Source: DATFVA01 sp963747755
GTDB taxonomy: Bacteria > Bacteroidota > Ignavibacteria > Ignavibacteriales > Ignavibacteriaceae
Direction of reading: 5' to 3'
DNA length: 64,000 nt
Assembly: GCA_963747755.1 (NCBI GenBank)
Contig: CAVVGK010000018.1
Span: 389,132-453,131 of the forward strand
Shown: positions 36,501 to 44,941 of the stretch, in pieces
Layout of the letters: every line of letters begins with the position of its first letter
Numbering within the stretch: the stretch's first letter is position 1
The notes under the pieces: model-generated
Told to the model about the DNA's origin: nothing
The model's input: only the letters and a program-made list of their open reading frames with translations
The model's database searches: none
Made by a program: the position numbers and the translations under genes

Positions 36501-36758
36501 AGTCTGAATCTTCTCTTATGTAAAAAATGCCCTCGGTATGTAGCAAAATTTAATTATAATCATTCTGAAATCAAATATAATTTTAATCGAATACGCATCC
36601 CCGTTGTATATGTATCTTTGTCGCATGCATCCCTCCAACAAACTTCCCTTTAGGGAATAAATATTTGTACGGTATCCAAAAAATTCGTTTTTGTTAAAGA
36701 AATCATTCAAATTCTAAGATTTCTCTCCCGAATTTTGTTCAGAAAAGAAATGACAATT

Positions 36759-37925
36759 TCATTTTTTTTGGACAGTCACAACCCGCTTATCATTTTTACC
36801 GGAACGAGGTAGTATGGGGATTATAGGCAGCAGTGCACAATAGACTTTATAAGCAGATTTGAGTAATGAATTTGGAAAATAAATATACGAACATGGCAGC
36901 GTTACGAGCTCTCCTCCGAAACCCAGTTTAAAAAACGTTGGAGTACTTACTACCTCTTGTGGTAATTTTTTTTGATTCCTGATCTGTTCAGCTGTCTTCA
37001 GATCGACAGAGGCAAAATCAAACACTTTAAAACCTTCCTCCTTGGCTAGCATTATTGAATACCAGACTAGAGCTGCATTTGGATTTGATTTAGGATATTT
37101 ACCGTTCCATCCTATCTTCCATACTATAAAGCGGTCTCTTATGAGCAGCATTACAATACCTGCTATTATCTCATTGCACTTTTCAATGAAATAAAGTCTT
37201 ATCATATCATCAGGAAAAAAGTTATTCCATATCGTTTTAAATATTTCCAGACTTGAAGGATTGGGCGAAACACCCTGGCGTCTGCATGTTTCAAGCATTA
37301 AATCATAGAAAAGTCCCAGATCCTCCGGTTTCCCCCTACGAAATCTCAGCGCTTCAAGATGTCTGACATTCTTGCGTAAAGTTTTTCTCAAGTCTTTCAG
37401 TAAAGAATCAGAAGATTTTCTCAGATCAATTTCGAGCGTGCTGTCGATAATTGAAAATATTTTGTTTATAGAGAAATCGTTTTCATCGAATCTGAATAAA
37501 TCTGCATGACTGCCTCCGGGAGGGGAGATAACTAATAAGTTTATATTGTAATCACTGCCAGTTTCTTTAAGTGCTGTAAGTATCATTTCCTTCAGGGAAG
37601 GATCATCTGAATCAATTAATGGTCCTTTATTAAGAAACCCTACCGCACCTGCAAATCTTTTTTTCTTCATGAGTATCTGGAATCCGCCTCTTATGCGCTG
37701 ATCCTGCTCAAAGATAACCCTTATAGGCTTCCATCCTTCAAGAGATTTAGAAGCAGCCCACGCAGCTGTTTGTTCATGAAATCCTGATGGATTTGAATGA
37801 ACAAATAAATCCCATCGCCGGTCAGTTATTTTTTCCGATACTATTGATTTTACAGGCGGGAAAGCTTTTAAGTTTTCTGCCGTAGAACGCTCCATACCTT
37901 TTTCTTTTTGATAATTAAAAATCAT
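36759..37925 (-). CDS. FemAB/GNAT-like acyltransferase
   Basis: This 388-residue protein is related to the FemAB/LPXTG-type and GNAT_6 acyltransferases that use aminoacyl-tRNA or acyl-CoA. It has WDLFVHSNPSGFHEQTAAW at the N-terminus, IRGGFQILMKKKRF, VGFLNKGPLI, LRKTLRKNVRHLEAL, RQGVSPNPSSLEIF and NEIIAGIVMLLIRDR, KSNPNAALVWYSIMLAKEEG at the C-terminus. Such proteins often modify peptidoglycan bridges or exopolysaccharide. It is the last gene before the accessory region; no operon partner. Confidence 0.75.
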   Translation of the reverse strand: MIFNYQKEKGMERSTAENLKAFPPVKSIVSEKITDRRWDLFVHSNPSGFHEQTAAWAASKSLEGWKPIRVIFEQDQRIRGGFQILMKKKRFAGAVGFLNKGPLIDSDDPSLKEMILTALKETGSDYNINLLVISPPGGSHADLFRFDENDFSINKIFSIIDSTLEIDLRKSSDSLLKDLRKTLRKNVRHLEALRFRRGKPEDLGLFYDLMLETCRRQGVSPNPSSLEIFKTIWNNFFPDDMIRLYFIEKCNEIIAGIVMLLIRDRFIVWKIGWNGKYPKSNPNAALVWYSIMLAKEEGFKVFDFASVDLKTAEQIRNQKKLPQEVVSTPTFFKLGFGGELVTLPCSYIYFPNSLLKSAYKVYCALLPIIPILPRSGKNDKRVVTVQKK

Positions 37926-38490
37926 TACTACCTAAAGTTGATTCCCTTTGAGAATTAACTCAAAGCAAGGATTCCAATAGCGAAATTTATATCTAGAAAT
38001 AAAACCCTTTCAAAACAAATACCATCGGGAATTGACATCTTTAACATGAATCTCTTCGAAGCAGAGAATTCAGTTGGTAGTTAACATTTGTAATTCAAAT
38101 TCCCTAAAGGAATTAACATTTGTAACACACATTGCGTTAGTGCGACCCCAATCCCATAAGAATTGAACCTGGGACTAAAATACAAACCACAAAAACTTTT
38201 GGTGTGATAACGAATAATCATGATGAGGATTATCCTGGAATGAAGGATGGCTGGCTAAACTAAAAAAACATCCCGAAATACTAGTACCGAAGGCCGGACT
38301 CAATATTGATAATTTTTCAATTCCCGCAATATGTCTGTAATATCAATAAAGAGAATGACTTACTAAGCTTCCTTAATAAAATACTTTCCTATAAATTCCC
38401 GACTTTTCCCAACAACTCAGAAAAAATTTGACACGTATTTGTCACTTTTTCTATTCGCAAAAGTACCAAAGTGAGGTCATTTAAACAAGT
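37926..38490. other. Boundary of the accessory region, no intact gene
   Basis: About 565 bases without an intact frame separate the chromosomal FemAB-like gene from the first accessory gene. It contains a tRNA-like remnant and the direct repeat TTAACATTTGTAA (38081-38093 and 38113-38125) around a small palindrome. A short frame near 38245-38340 (EGWLAKLKKHPEILVPKAG) could be a degraded gene end. Confidence 0.5.
38060..38125 (+). other. tRNA-Thr(TGT)-like remnant with direct repeat, possible attachment-site relic
   Basis: TTCAGTTGGTAG followed by ATTTGTAATTC resembles the D arm and the anticodon arm (anticodon TGT) of a threonine tRNA, but the stems do not pair, so it is not functional. The 13-base TTAACATTTGTAA recurs 32 bases later. 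Integration next to tRNA-like DNA is common for mobile elements. This is suggestive only. Confidence 0.3.
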
Positions 38491-39180
38491 TCATTTTTTC
38501 TTCACATGCTCCAAAAAATCATCAAGGTCCGTTCTTCTGAACTTACCGCCTTTTAATGATCTTAATTTACCCTGTGATGCGTAATTCTGCAATGTTTTTT
38601 TAGATCTCCTTGTATAAACAGCGGCTTCATCAGCAGTTAATATATCTTTTCCCGTTGTCTCAGATTTTTTTGATGTTAATATTGTCTCCTGGCTACTTGA
38701 TAAGGCTCTTGTTACAAAATAATGTCTCCAGATTAAATCTTCTGGTTCGGCCTTTAATTTTGAATATACTCCCTCATTATCCTTTTCGATTGCTGCTTTA
38801 ATAGAAATAGAATTCCTTTTTGTAGAATTATAAAAACTATATATCAAAGTATCCTTCGGTCCTATATAAATATCAACATCAATATCTTCAGGATTTACAA
38901 TTAGTTGTTTTAGTTTATATCCTGATCGAAGCTCCAAATAATAAATACCATTAGGTCCAATATTTTGAATTAACTTTCCAAGACCTTTCTTGTTAAACAG
39001 GGGAGTATCAGAAATCTCAGGTTTGTATTTACTTATCTGAGATTTTTCTGTCGGAACTAATTCCTGCAGCATACCCGCTGCAAATGGAAATTCTATCTCT
39101 GTGTTCAAATCATAAGTATGGGATTCATAACCCCATTCATAGTCGCGCTGGAAGATTATTTTATTGAGTTTGTAAGACAT
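38491..39180 (-). CDS. Protein with C-terminal excisionase-type helix-turn-helix
   Basis: This protein has about 229 residues from the ATG at 39180 (MSYKLNKIIF); an upstream TTG start at 39231 is possible but less likely. The last 50 residues are a MerR/excisionase-type DNA-binding fold (LTADEAAVYTRRSKKTLQNY, GKLRSLKGGKFRRTDLDDFL). The N-terminal 170 residues (ERDYEWGYES-like beta-rich start, IGPNGIYYLELRSGYKL) match no family I know. It is the first gene of the accessory region and divergent from the replication module, so a regulator or excision/directionality factor is plausible. Confidence 0.72.
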   Translation of the reverse strand: MSYKLNKIIFQRDYEWGYESHTYDLNTEIEFPFAAGMLQELVPTEKSQISKYKPEISDTPLFNKKGLGKLIQNIGPNGIYYLELRSGYKLKQLIVNPEDIDVDIYIGPKDTLIYSFYNSTKRNSISIKAAIEKDNEGVYSKLKAEPEDLIWRHYFVTRALSSSQETILTSKKSETTGKDILTADEAAVYTRRSKKTLQNYASQGKLRSLKGGKFRRTDLDDFLEHVKKK

Positions 39181-39357
39181 AATGCCGAAATATAAAGATA
39201 TAATTTGTTCAATAGAAACTAAGAATGTCAAGATATCAAAGAGTGCTTATTATGATATTATTAAAGAGACTGTAATATGATATAATTCGGTCCTCTTTAT
39301 ACTATTCGCATAATCTTATTAATTTGATAATCAAAAAATAATTTGCAGGTATAGAAT

Positions 39358-39714
39358 ATGGTATATCAAAATGATGAATTTGAATTTAAATTCGAGCTAC
39401 CCGTTTATCGGTTGAATCCTACAAATCATTCATATAATTCTGACCTAGCTAAAATGATAAGAAAAGGACATCCTTTTGAAGAAACATTTTATATTATCGG
39501 AAAAGGGATTGATAATAAAGAAATCGTGAAAATAATCAATAAAAAGGGAAATGTTATATATTGGTTAATGGAATATGAAATTCTTGGTGGCTCAAATACA
39601 AATGGGAATAAATGTCATGTTAAGACAACACCCGTGAAACAAGTCGAGATTGAAAAAGAACATCCCGATAAAAAGGGGTATGTAATATTAAAGGGTAACT
39701 ATAAAAAACTCTAG
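39358..39714 (+). CDS. Orphan protein, first gene of the replication-side module
   Basis: This 118-residue protein is rich in Lys, Asn and Glu, predicted mixed alpha/beta (FEFKFELPVYRLNP, EIVKIINKKGNVIYWLMEYE). It has a short AGG ribosome site. It is divergent from the helix-turn-helix gene with a 177-base spacer. No family recognised. Confidence 0.55.
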   Translation: MVYQNDEFEFKFELPVYRLNPTNHSYNSDLAKMIRKGHPFEETFYIIGKGIDNKEIVKIINKKGNVIYWLMEYEILGGSNTNGNKCHVKTTPVKQVEIEKEHPDKKGYVILKGNYKKL

Positions 39715-40069
39715 TTACTCACCTGTTTTTATTTTTATAGAGTACTAGAACTGAAAGGATTGAAGAATCGCACGCCCAGAGCTCCATATAAATGTTTTAA
39801 ACTACTTTTATACCGATACCCTATAAGATATACCCCTTAAAATAAGTTTCATGACCACGGGTCTCTGTTGAAGTCAAATGACAAATCTTAAGTATAAGGA
39901 ATTATTTCAGAACTCTTAAAAAGCAAACTGTTAGAGCGAGTCAGTTAATATATTGAAAATGAACTGAATTCTCAGGTCGCTAACAGCCACTATCTTAAAG
40001 TAAATAATTCTGTAAGTTTTCATAAGTAATTATATTATAAGCACTTAAATTTAAGAAAAGGAGGGTCAC

Positions 40070-40155
40070 TATCATATATAATATATTTATTATTATTATA
40101 ATATTATATATATACCTTACACTATATATGTATCATATATTCTTACATTATATAT
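40070..40155. repeat. A/T-only low-complexity tract
   Basis: This is an 85-base run of short TA, TTA and ATTA units with very few C or G. Such tracts melt easily and are common at origins and at horizontally acquired DNA. Confidence 0.7.
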
Positions 40156-40177
40156 AGGGATTTGGCCCTTGATTGGG

Positions 40178-40206
40178 AGGTGATTTTTTACTCTACTACC
40201 CTACCT
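40178..40206 (+). repeat. First copy of the TACTCTAC...CTACCCTAC motif
   Basis: GGTGATTTTTTACTCTAC and then TACCCTACC match GGTGATGGTTACTCTACC and CTACCCTACC at 44807-44845. The two copies bracket the replication genes. Confidence 0.5.
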
Positions 40207-40483
40207 AATTCCTTTAAATACAAACAATTATCGAGATTTTCTGCCTAAATTAGAGGTGATAGGACATCGAATTTAGCTCAAAAACGCATCATTTTACTAG
40301 CTGCCCTTGTTAGAATATTTCGCAACTAATTTTTTTATACAGTGCCCCGAGCCTGATCACAAACCAGTTATCCTTTAAATTTGATCTGTGGACACAATTA
40401 TATTTCCATTTTATTACATTTTGTGTTAATGTTCATTCTGGGTATGACATTAGAAAAAATTGAATGGCAGTTCTGGAAAAATT

Positions 40484-41392
40484 ATGTACAATATTGAACC
40501 AAGCCCAAATCGAATAGAACACTCACTAATTACAAAGGCCGTCAGACGGGGCAATGTAGAGCTAGTTGAAAAAGTATTTAAGTATTTACTGACAATTAAA
40601 GGTCAGGACAAATGGCTTAGAAATCGGCTGGCTGTCATCGGATATGAGGAGTGCTGGCCGTATGCTAATACATTAAAATTCACCGGCACTGATTATCAGG
40701 TGCTCGAGCAGTATAAAGCAATTGCCTGCAGAGTAAAAAATAAAGATTGTGATGGGCTTGCTTATTTGGCCAAAAGATTGAATCAAGGGAATGAAAATGC
40801 GGTCATAGGAACTGAGGAACAACAATTAGCCATTCGCAGGATTGCTGAAGCGATAAAAGATGATACTCTATTCTGGTCCTGGATAGAAAAACAACCAGTA
40901 TATGAAAGTCATAGACAAAGAATTGAGGCTGCAAAAAGTGCAAGGAAAAAAAACCTGATGCAGAAGGATAAATCAATAATGTTTGCAGCGGCTTATTTCT
41001 CGGTGACGAATCCGATTCCTGATGTAGAAATTATAGAACCAAATAATGATCCAAATTTTGAATATTGGGTTGCAATTGACAAGCATACTACTGAAGGAGA
41101 AGAAATTATTGGAAGAGCTTCTGAAAAAATCAAATTACCTATACACGATGGTTATCTTCTTGCATTCTTTTTTGCTGGTGCCCTGTGCAATAAAAATCAA
41201 CAGGCACCATTTTTCGAGCTATTTAAACAATATAGATTTGGGTTAATGGGTTTTACAAGCGAACAGGCTAAAGATAAATGGGAAGAGTTAAAACCTCTGA
41301 TAATTCAAATGTCCAAGGCTGAGGTTGACTTGATGCTAAATAGAATAAATAATGTAAAAGATGAATCGGATCAGCTGGAACTAAATTTCTAA
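40484..41392 (+). CDS. Element protein resembling the C-terminal half of RarA/clamp-loader proteins
   Basis: This protein has about 302 residues from the ATG at 40484 (MYNIEPSPNRIEHSL), which has GGAAAA just upstream; an in-frame ATG at 40460 lacks a ribosome site. The stretch HSLITKAVRRGNVELVEKVF...WLRNRLAVIGYEECWPYAN resembles the C-terminal helical domain of MgsA/RarA (which contains a 'AIRRGD..A...ARRL.I.A.EDVG' pattern), but no ATPase motif is present. The rest (WVAIDKHTTEGEEIIG, LLAFFFAGALCNKNQ) is unlike anything I know. A role with the primase-helicase is inferred from neighbourhood. Confidence 0.5.
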   Translation: MYNIEPSPNRIEHSLITKAVRRGNVELVEKVFKYLLTIKGQDKWLRNRLAVIGYEECWPYANTLKFTGTDYQVLEQYKAIACRVKNKDCDGLAYLAKRLNQGNENAVIGTEEQQLAIRRIAEAIKDDTLFWSWIEKQPVYESHRQRIEAAKSARKKNLMQKDKSIMFAAAYFSVTNPIPDVEIIEPNNDPNFEYWVAIDKHTTEGEEIIGRASEKIKLPIHDGYLLAFFFAGALCNKNQQAPFFELFKQYRFGLMGFTSEQAKDKWEELKPLIIQMSKAEVDLMLNRINNVKDESDQLELNF

Positions 41393-41710
41393 TTTAACGC
41401 TCCTCCAACCCTTAATATTTAATACGTAAGCCTACCCGGGATTTCTCCTAGATGATTACTAAATTTGATCAAAATTTTTATGATCGAAAAATTTCGATTA
41501 AAATTTTTCACTTCCATTGTGAATTTATAGGAAATATATTCGTAGGCACTTGACCGATGAAGCGAAATTGTCTACATTCTAATTAGTACCGTTCTTTTGA
41601 AACCACGTTAATTGAAAATTTAAAACCTGTCCGACAACTTACCTTAAAAACTGGCTACTTGCATATTTACTATTCCGGGATGTGTCCCGGTTGTTAATCA
41701 TAAAATAAAA
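41393..41710. other. Intergenic region, includes a small hairpin
   Basis: About 318 bases hold no gene. CCGGGA-TGTG-TCCCGG (41675-41690) forms a compact perfect hairpin just before the next gene and could be a weak terminator or attenuator. Confidence 0.4.
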
Positions 41711-42049
41711 ATGAAATTAAAAATCAAAAATTCCGAATTGCCGGTTTTAGGTTATTCTGATTTATCCAAGTCTAAATTCTACGAAGAATTAGAAAAAAAT
41801 TTGAAAGATGGTAATCCCATAATCTACAATACCATACCGGAGCTTCTTGATGAAAAGCTTTGTGCATACATTATTTATAAGGATTTTAATAAAGGCTCGA
41901 TTTCAACGGTATACAGCGGGAGAGTAGAATGCATAGGTATTTACCCTGATTATAAAAGCCCATTAGCCTGCGTCTTTCTTCCGATAAAAAAGATAGATAT
42001 AGAGAATGTTATCTACTGCAAGTGCTGTGCGGAAGACCGGATGCTGTAA
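41711..42049 (+). CDS. Orphan protein of 112 residues
   Basis: This is a small mixed alpha/beta protein (LPVLGYSDLSKSKFYEEL, EKLCAYIIYKDFNKGS, CVFLPIKKIDIENVI) ending in a Cys-rich tail (YCKCCAEDRML). No family recognised. It is followed by an excellent promoter at 42076. Confidence 0.5.
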   Translation: MKLKIKNSELPVLGYSDLSKSKFYEELEKNLKDGNPIIYNTIPELLDEKLCAYIIYKDFNKGSISTVYSGRVECIGIYPDYKSPLACVFLPIKKIDIENVIYCKCCAEDRML

Positions 42050-42075
42050 TATTGAAAACTAAGAGACTTTAAGAC

Positions 42076-42104
42076 TTGACAAGGCTGCTTTGTCAGACTA
42101 TATT
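42076..42104 (+). promoter_or_regulatory. Consensus promoter with overlapping inverted repeat
   Basis: TTGACA (42076-42081), a 17-base spacer and TATATT (42099-42104) form a near-perfect sigma-70-type promoter facing the DUF5659 and primase genes. TGACAA (42077-42082) and TTGTCA (42090-42095) form a perfect inverted repeat over the -35 and spacer, so a repressor could bind there. Confidence 0.65.
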
Positions 42105-42245
42105 ATAGATATACGACTGACAACCGAAAAAACTTAAAAACCCACCACAAGAAAATTAAAAACCGGAAAACTTAAACTTATTAGGAGTGCTCTTTCGATG
42201 AGAGGGCATTCCACCAATTCAAAGACAACATCAGAGGAAATGAAA

Positions 42246-42467
42246 ATGTATTACAAGACAAAAGACTTCTATCTTACAGCAGTACTCATAATGTACGGCT
42301 ACAAGATAATCAAGCATATAAATGAGAATAATAAGTCTGTATTCTTCTTCGAGGAAGATGAAGGGCTACGTGAATTAGTGCAGGATTACTTTTACGACAA
42401 GCTAAAAGTCAGTCCCCATCAGTTTCAAAGTAGTGTAAAAACTGTGAAAGCTCTAATTTACAATTAA
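42246..42467 (+). CDS. DUF5659-like small protein
   Basis: This 73-residue protein starts at MYYKTKDFYLTAVLIMYGYK, with GAGG eight bases upstream of the ATG at 42246. The order YYKTKDFYL...HINENNKSVFFFEED...ELVQDYFYDKL...VKTVKALIYN matches the DUF5659 pattern found in phages and mobile elements. Its function is unknown. It lies immediately 5' of the primase-helicase and shares its promoter. Confidence 0.72.
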   Translation: MYYKTKDFYLTAVLIMYGYKIIKHINENNKSVFFFEEDEGLRELVQDYFYDKLKVSPHQFQSSVKTVKALIYN

Positions 42468-42576
42468 CCTCCAAACCATTTTAGATAATTTTGTAAAAAC
42501 AGTTTCTTATCTACCTTCAAGGCTCACTGATGGCAAAAAATTAAAAAAGAATGTTGAAGAGGTATACTTCCTGACA

Positions 42577-44484
42577 TTGGATTTTGATAAGGGTGAGCCA
42601 TCGATGAAAGATTATATCAAGGCCAGTAGTTCGGTAAAATTCAGCTGGTTTCTACATACCACGGTTAACCATCAGAGAACTGTCACCGATGAGGGAATCA
42701 AGATCGAAGCAAGAGATAAATACAGAGTCATTATTCCTCTTTCAAGACCTATTTCATATGATGAACTTCAGGATATAAAGAAAATATTGATCGAACGATA
42801 TCCATCTATTGATAAGACTTGTTTTGATGGTAATCGTTACTTCAAGATGAACCCCGGTGCAATTACAGATTTACATAATTATACTGATCCTGAAGGTAAT
42901 GTCGTATTTCTTGATCCAGATGAGATTGTCCCAGAGAAGAGAAAACCTGGAAGACCTAAAAAGGAAGAAGAAACATTCTCTCTGAATGATGAAGTTATTC
43001 TTGAAGATGGTACTACAAAAGAAATAATTAGAAATATTACCGGTAAAACTAAAATATTCTGTCCGTTCTGCGACCCTGCTACACGTACTCATCCAGATAA
43101 ACATAATGCCTTCATAGATATCAATGATCTGGGTCAGTATTATATATACTGCTCATCCGAGGATAAGACTTACTGGCAGGATAAAAAAGAAATTGATGCA
43201 GCTAAGACAAAATTATTCTGGAATGAGTCCGTTGGCAGTCCGTCTATGATAGGGTATGAAAGCTATAATGGCGATGGTCCGCTTTATATATTCAAGAACA
43301 ACGGGGATTTTGAAAATTACTGCGTCCAGAATAACATTGATCCGAATATTCGTTCATATCTGCCTCGCAGGGAAATAATTTTTAATCCTGGCTTGCACGG
43401 TGGCTTGAATGATAGTTATTATAATCTGTTTGAAGAAACTGAATTTATGAAAAAGGACTATTCTACCTTATCACCCCTTGCCCTGAATCAAGCCGTAGCT
43501 GAATTAAAAAGCAGATGCAATGTCATATATGAAGTTATGAATAACATCTTTGGGGAAGCAGAATACCTTGAAAGATTTCTGAACTGGATAGCATACATAT
43601 TAAAGGAAAGAACGAAAGCAGGTACAGCCTGGCTTATTACTTCCAAGGTTCAGGGTATAGGGAAAGACCTGATGTTCGTAAGAATGCTAATGCCGCTCTT
43701 CGGGCAGAAGCAATCCCAGCTTATGAATGGAAGCAGAATCGCGAAGAACTTTAATAAAATTGATATGAACTGTTTCCTGAGAGGATACAATGAGGTATTC
43801 AGCGCCGGCAATGCAAAGGAAAACCTGCACAGGAAAGAAATGTTGAAGGACCAGATCACAGCAATATACCAGAGTATTGAAATAAAAGGTGTTGATACAT
43901 TCCAGACACATAACTTTATGAACTTCATATTATTCTCCAACAGTGAACACCCCATATTTATCGATGAGGAGGACAGAAGATTTAACGTGATCAGAAATGA
44001 TAATGCAAAGAAGGTAAGTGATTTATCAATTTATCGGGGCGAGAAATATCTCGAACCTGATATTGCTGCCGAGCTTCCTGATTTTGCGGATATCATATTC
44101 AGGCTCGAGTATGACAGGGAACTTGCAGATACCCCTGTTGATTCAGAGGCAAAGAACCGCTTGAAGGCATTATCAAAAGATGAGTACGAGGAATTTGCCG
44201 AAAGACTGAAGGCTAAAGATGCAGCCTGGTTTCTACTGGAAGAGGTCTTCCCGATTACAGATTTTGAAAAAGAAGTTGGTAAGTCAGATATAGCTGCTAT
44301 GGTTGAGGATATGATTGATAAGGATGGAGCAATTCCTGCAAGGTATATGAGCAGGATCTGTAAGTATCATTTCCAGTATCATAATTATAAATCGATATTG
44401 AATAGACTTGAATTAAAAGGAGTAAAAAGTAATACGAAAAGAATTCCAGGCGACGGGACAATGAAAGTATATGAATGTATCTAG
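42577..44484 (+). CDS. Primase-helicase: AEP-like primase plus DUF5906 (SF3-like) helicase
   Basis: This 635-residue replication protein has an N-terminal AEP-like block: DFD of TLDFDKG, then HTTVNHQ, then KYRVIIPLSRPI. A zinc-type CPFC (FCPFCDPATRTHPDKH) follows at about 165, and a DUF5906/SF3-like ATPase has the loop SKVQGIGKDLMF and the motifs RGYNEVFSAGNA and FILFSNSEHPIFI. The annotated start is a TTG at 42577 that falls inside the TLDFDKG strand. The frame is open upstream to 42457 (for example NVEEVYFLTLDFDKG), but has no ATG, GTG or other TTG, so an ATT start or a +1 frameshift from the DUF5659 gene must be considered. Confidence 0.8.
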   Translation: MDFDKGEPSMKDYIKASSSVKFSWFLHTTVNHQRTVTDEGIKIEARDKYRVIIPLSRPISYDELQDIKKILIERYPSIDKTCFDGNRYFKMNPGAITDLHNYTDPEGNVVFLDPDEIVPEKRKPGRPKKEEETFSLNDEVILEDGTTKEIIRNITGKTKIFCPFCDPATRTHPDKHNAFIDINDLGQYYIYCSSEDKTYWQDKKEIDAAKTKLFWNESVGSPSMIGYESYNGDGPLYIFKNNGDFENYCVQNNIDPNIRSYLPRREIIFNPGLHGGLNDSYYNLFEETEFMKKDYSTLSPLALNQAVAELKSRCNVIYEVMNNIFGEAEYLERFLNWIAYILKERTKAGTAWLITSKVQGIGKDLMFVRMLMPLFGQKQSQLMNGSRIAKNFNKIDMNCFLRGYNEVFSAGNAKENLHRKEMLKDQITAIYQSIEIKGVDTFQTHNFMNFILFSNSEHPIFIDEEDRRFNVIRNDNAKKVSDLSIYRGEKYLEPDIAAELPDFADIIFRLEYDRELADTPVDSEAKNRLKALSKDEYEEFAERLKAKDAAWFLLEEVFPITDFEKEVGKSDIAAMVEDMIDKDGAIPARYMSRICKYHFQYHNYKSILNRLELKGVKSNTKRIPGDGTMKVYECI

Positions 44485-44496
44485 ATACATTTTCAA

Positions 44497-44522
44497 CAGC
44501 GCAATCAACCCTGGTTGCGCTG
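44497..44522 (+). terminator. Hairpin after the primase-helicase gene
   Basis: CAGCGCAA and TTGCGCTG (44497-44504 and 44515-44522) form an eight-base stem 12 bases after the stop codon. The following tract GGAATTTTG is only weakly T-rich, so termination is likely but not strong. Confidence 0.55.
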
Positions 44523-44529
44523 GAATTTT

Positions 44530-44802
44530 GTTACCTATGTTACCTGTTTGTTACCTCTGAATTGTTTGAATTCAGGCTGATTTCTAAGAAAATAGGGGTA
44601 TGTTACCTTGTTACCTATATTTTATATAATCAGAAAATAAAATAAATAATTAAATATTTTTATAAAGAAGGGCAAAGAAAAAAATAATTATTTATTTTCT
44701 CCAGTAACTGTAGAATTCAGGTAACAAGGTAACACAGGTAACAATTGCGAATTTAAACTAAAATCAAAGCATTTTGTTACTTTTATGTTACTTATGTTAC
44801 CT
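44530..44802. other. Candidate replication origin with GTTACCT iterons
   Basis: This stretch holds eleven GTTAC[CT]T sites: forward at 44530, 44539, 44550, 44602 and 44610; reverse (AGGTAAC) at 44719, 44727 and 44736; forward again at 44776, 44787 and 44796. Spacing within groups is 8-11 bases. TGTTACCTTGTTACC at 44601-44615 is perfectly inverted at 44720-44734 (GGTAACAAGGTAACA). The segment between (44617-44700) is about 85% A/T. Iterons in both orientations around an AT-rich core next to a primase-helicase are the layout of an element origin. Confidence 0.7.
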
Positions 44803-44806
44803 GAAC

Positions 44807-44845
44807 CAGGGGTGATGGTTACTCTACCTAACTACCCTACCCCCT
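44807..44845 (+). repeat. Second copy of the TACTCTAC...CTACCCTAC motif
   Basis: This matches the copy at 40178-40206 over GGTGAT..TTACTCTACC and CTACCCTACC. The copy lies directly beyond the last iteron. Meaning is unknown. Confidence 0.5.
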
Positions 44846-44941
44846 TTTGATGATTATTAGGTCTTATACAAATAACCAGCAGGGTAAAATCTAAAACGTA
44901 GTAGGGACGTTTTTCTAAACTCAGAAAAAGAGGACTTAAAA

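Larger units (their letters stand above)
39715..40483. other. Long AT-rich intergenic stretch
   Basis: About 770 bases hold no convincing gene. At 40070-40155 an almost pure A/T run (TATATAATATATTTATTATT and similar) could be an unwinding or promoter region. A 29-base motif at 40178-40206 is shared with 44807-44845. Confidence 0.5.

Noticed and set aside
38130..38200. Second tRNA-like fragment (GAATTGAACCTGGGACT) on the minus strand
   Set aside because: The T-arm does not pair with its flanks and no anticodon arm can be built.
38245..38340. Short frame EGWLAKLKKHPEILVPKAG
   Set aside because: No start codon and bounded by stops; too short to assign, mentioned only in the boundary entry.
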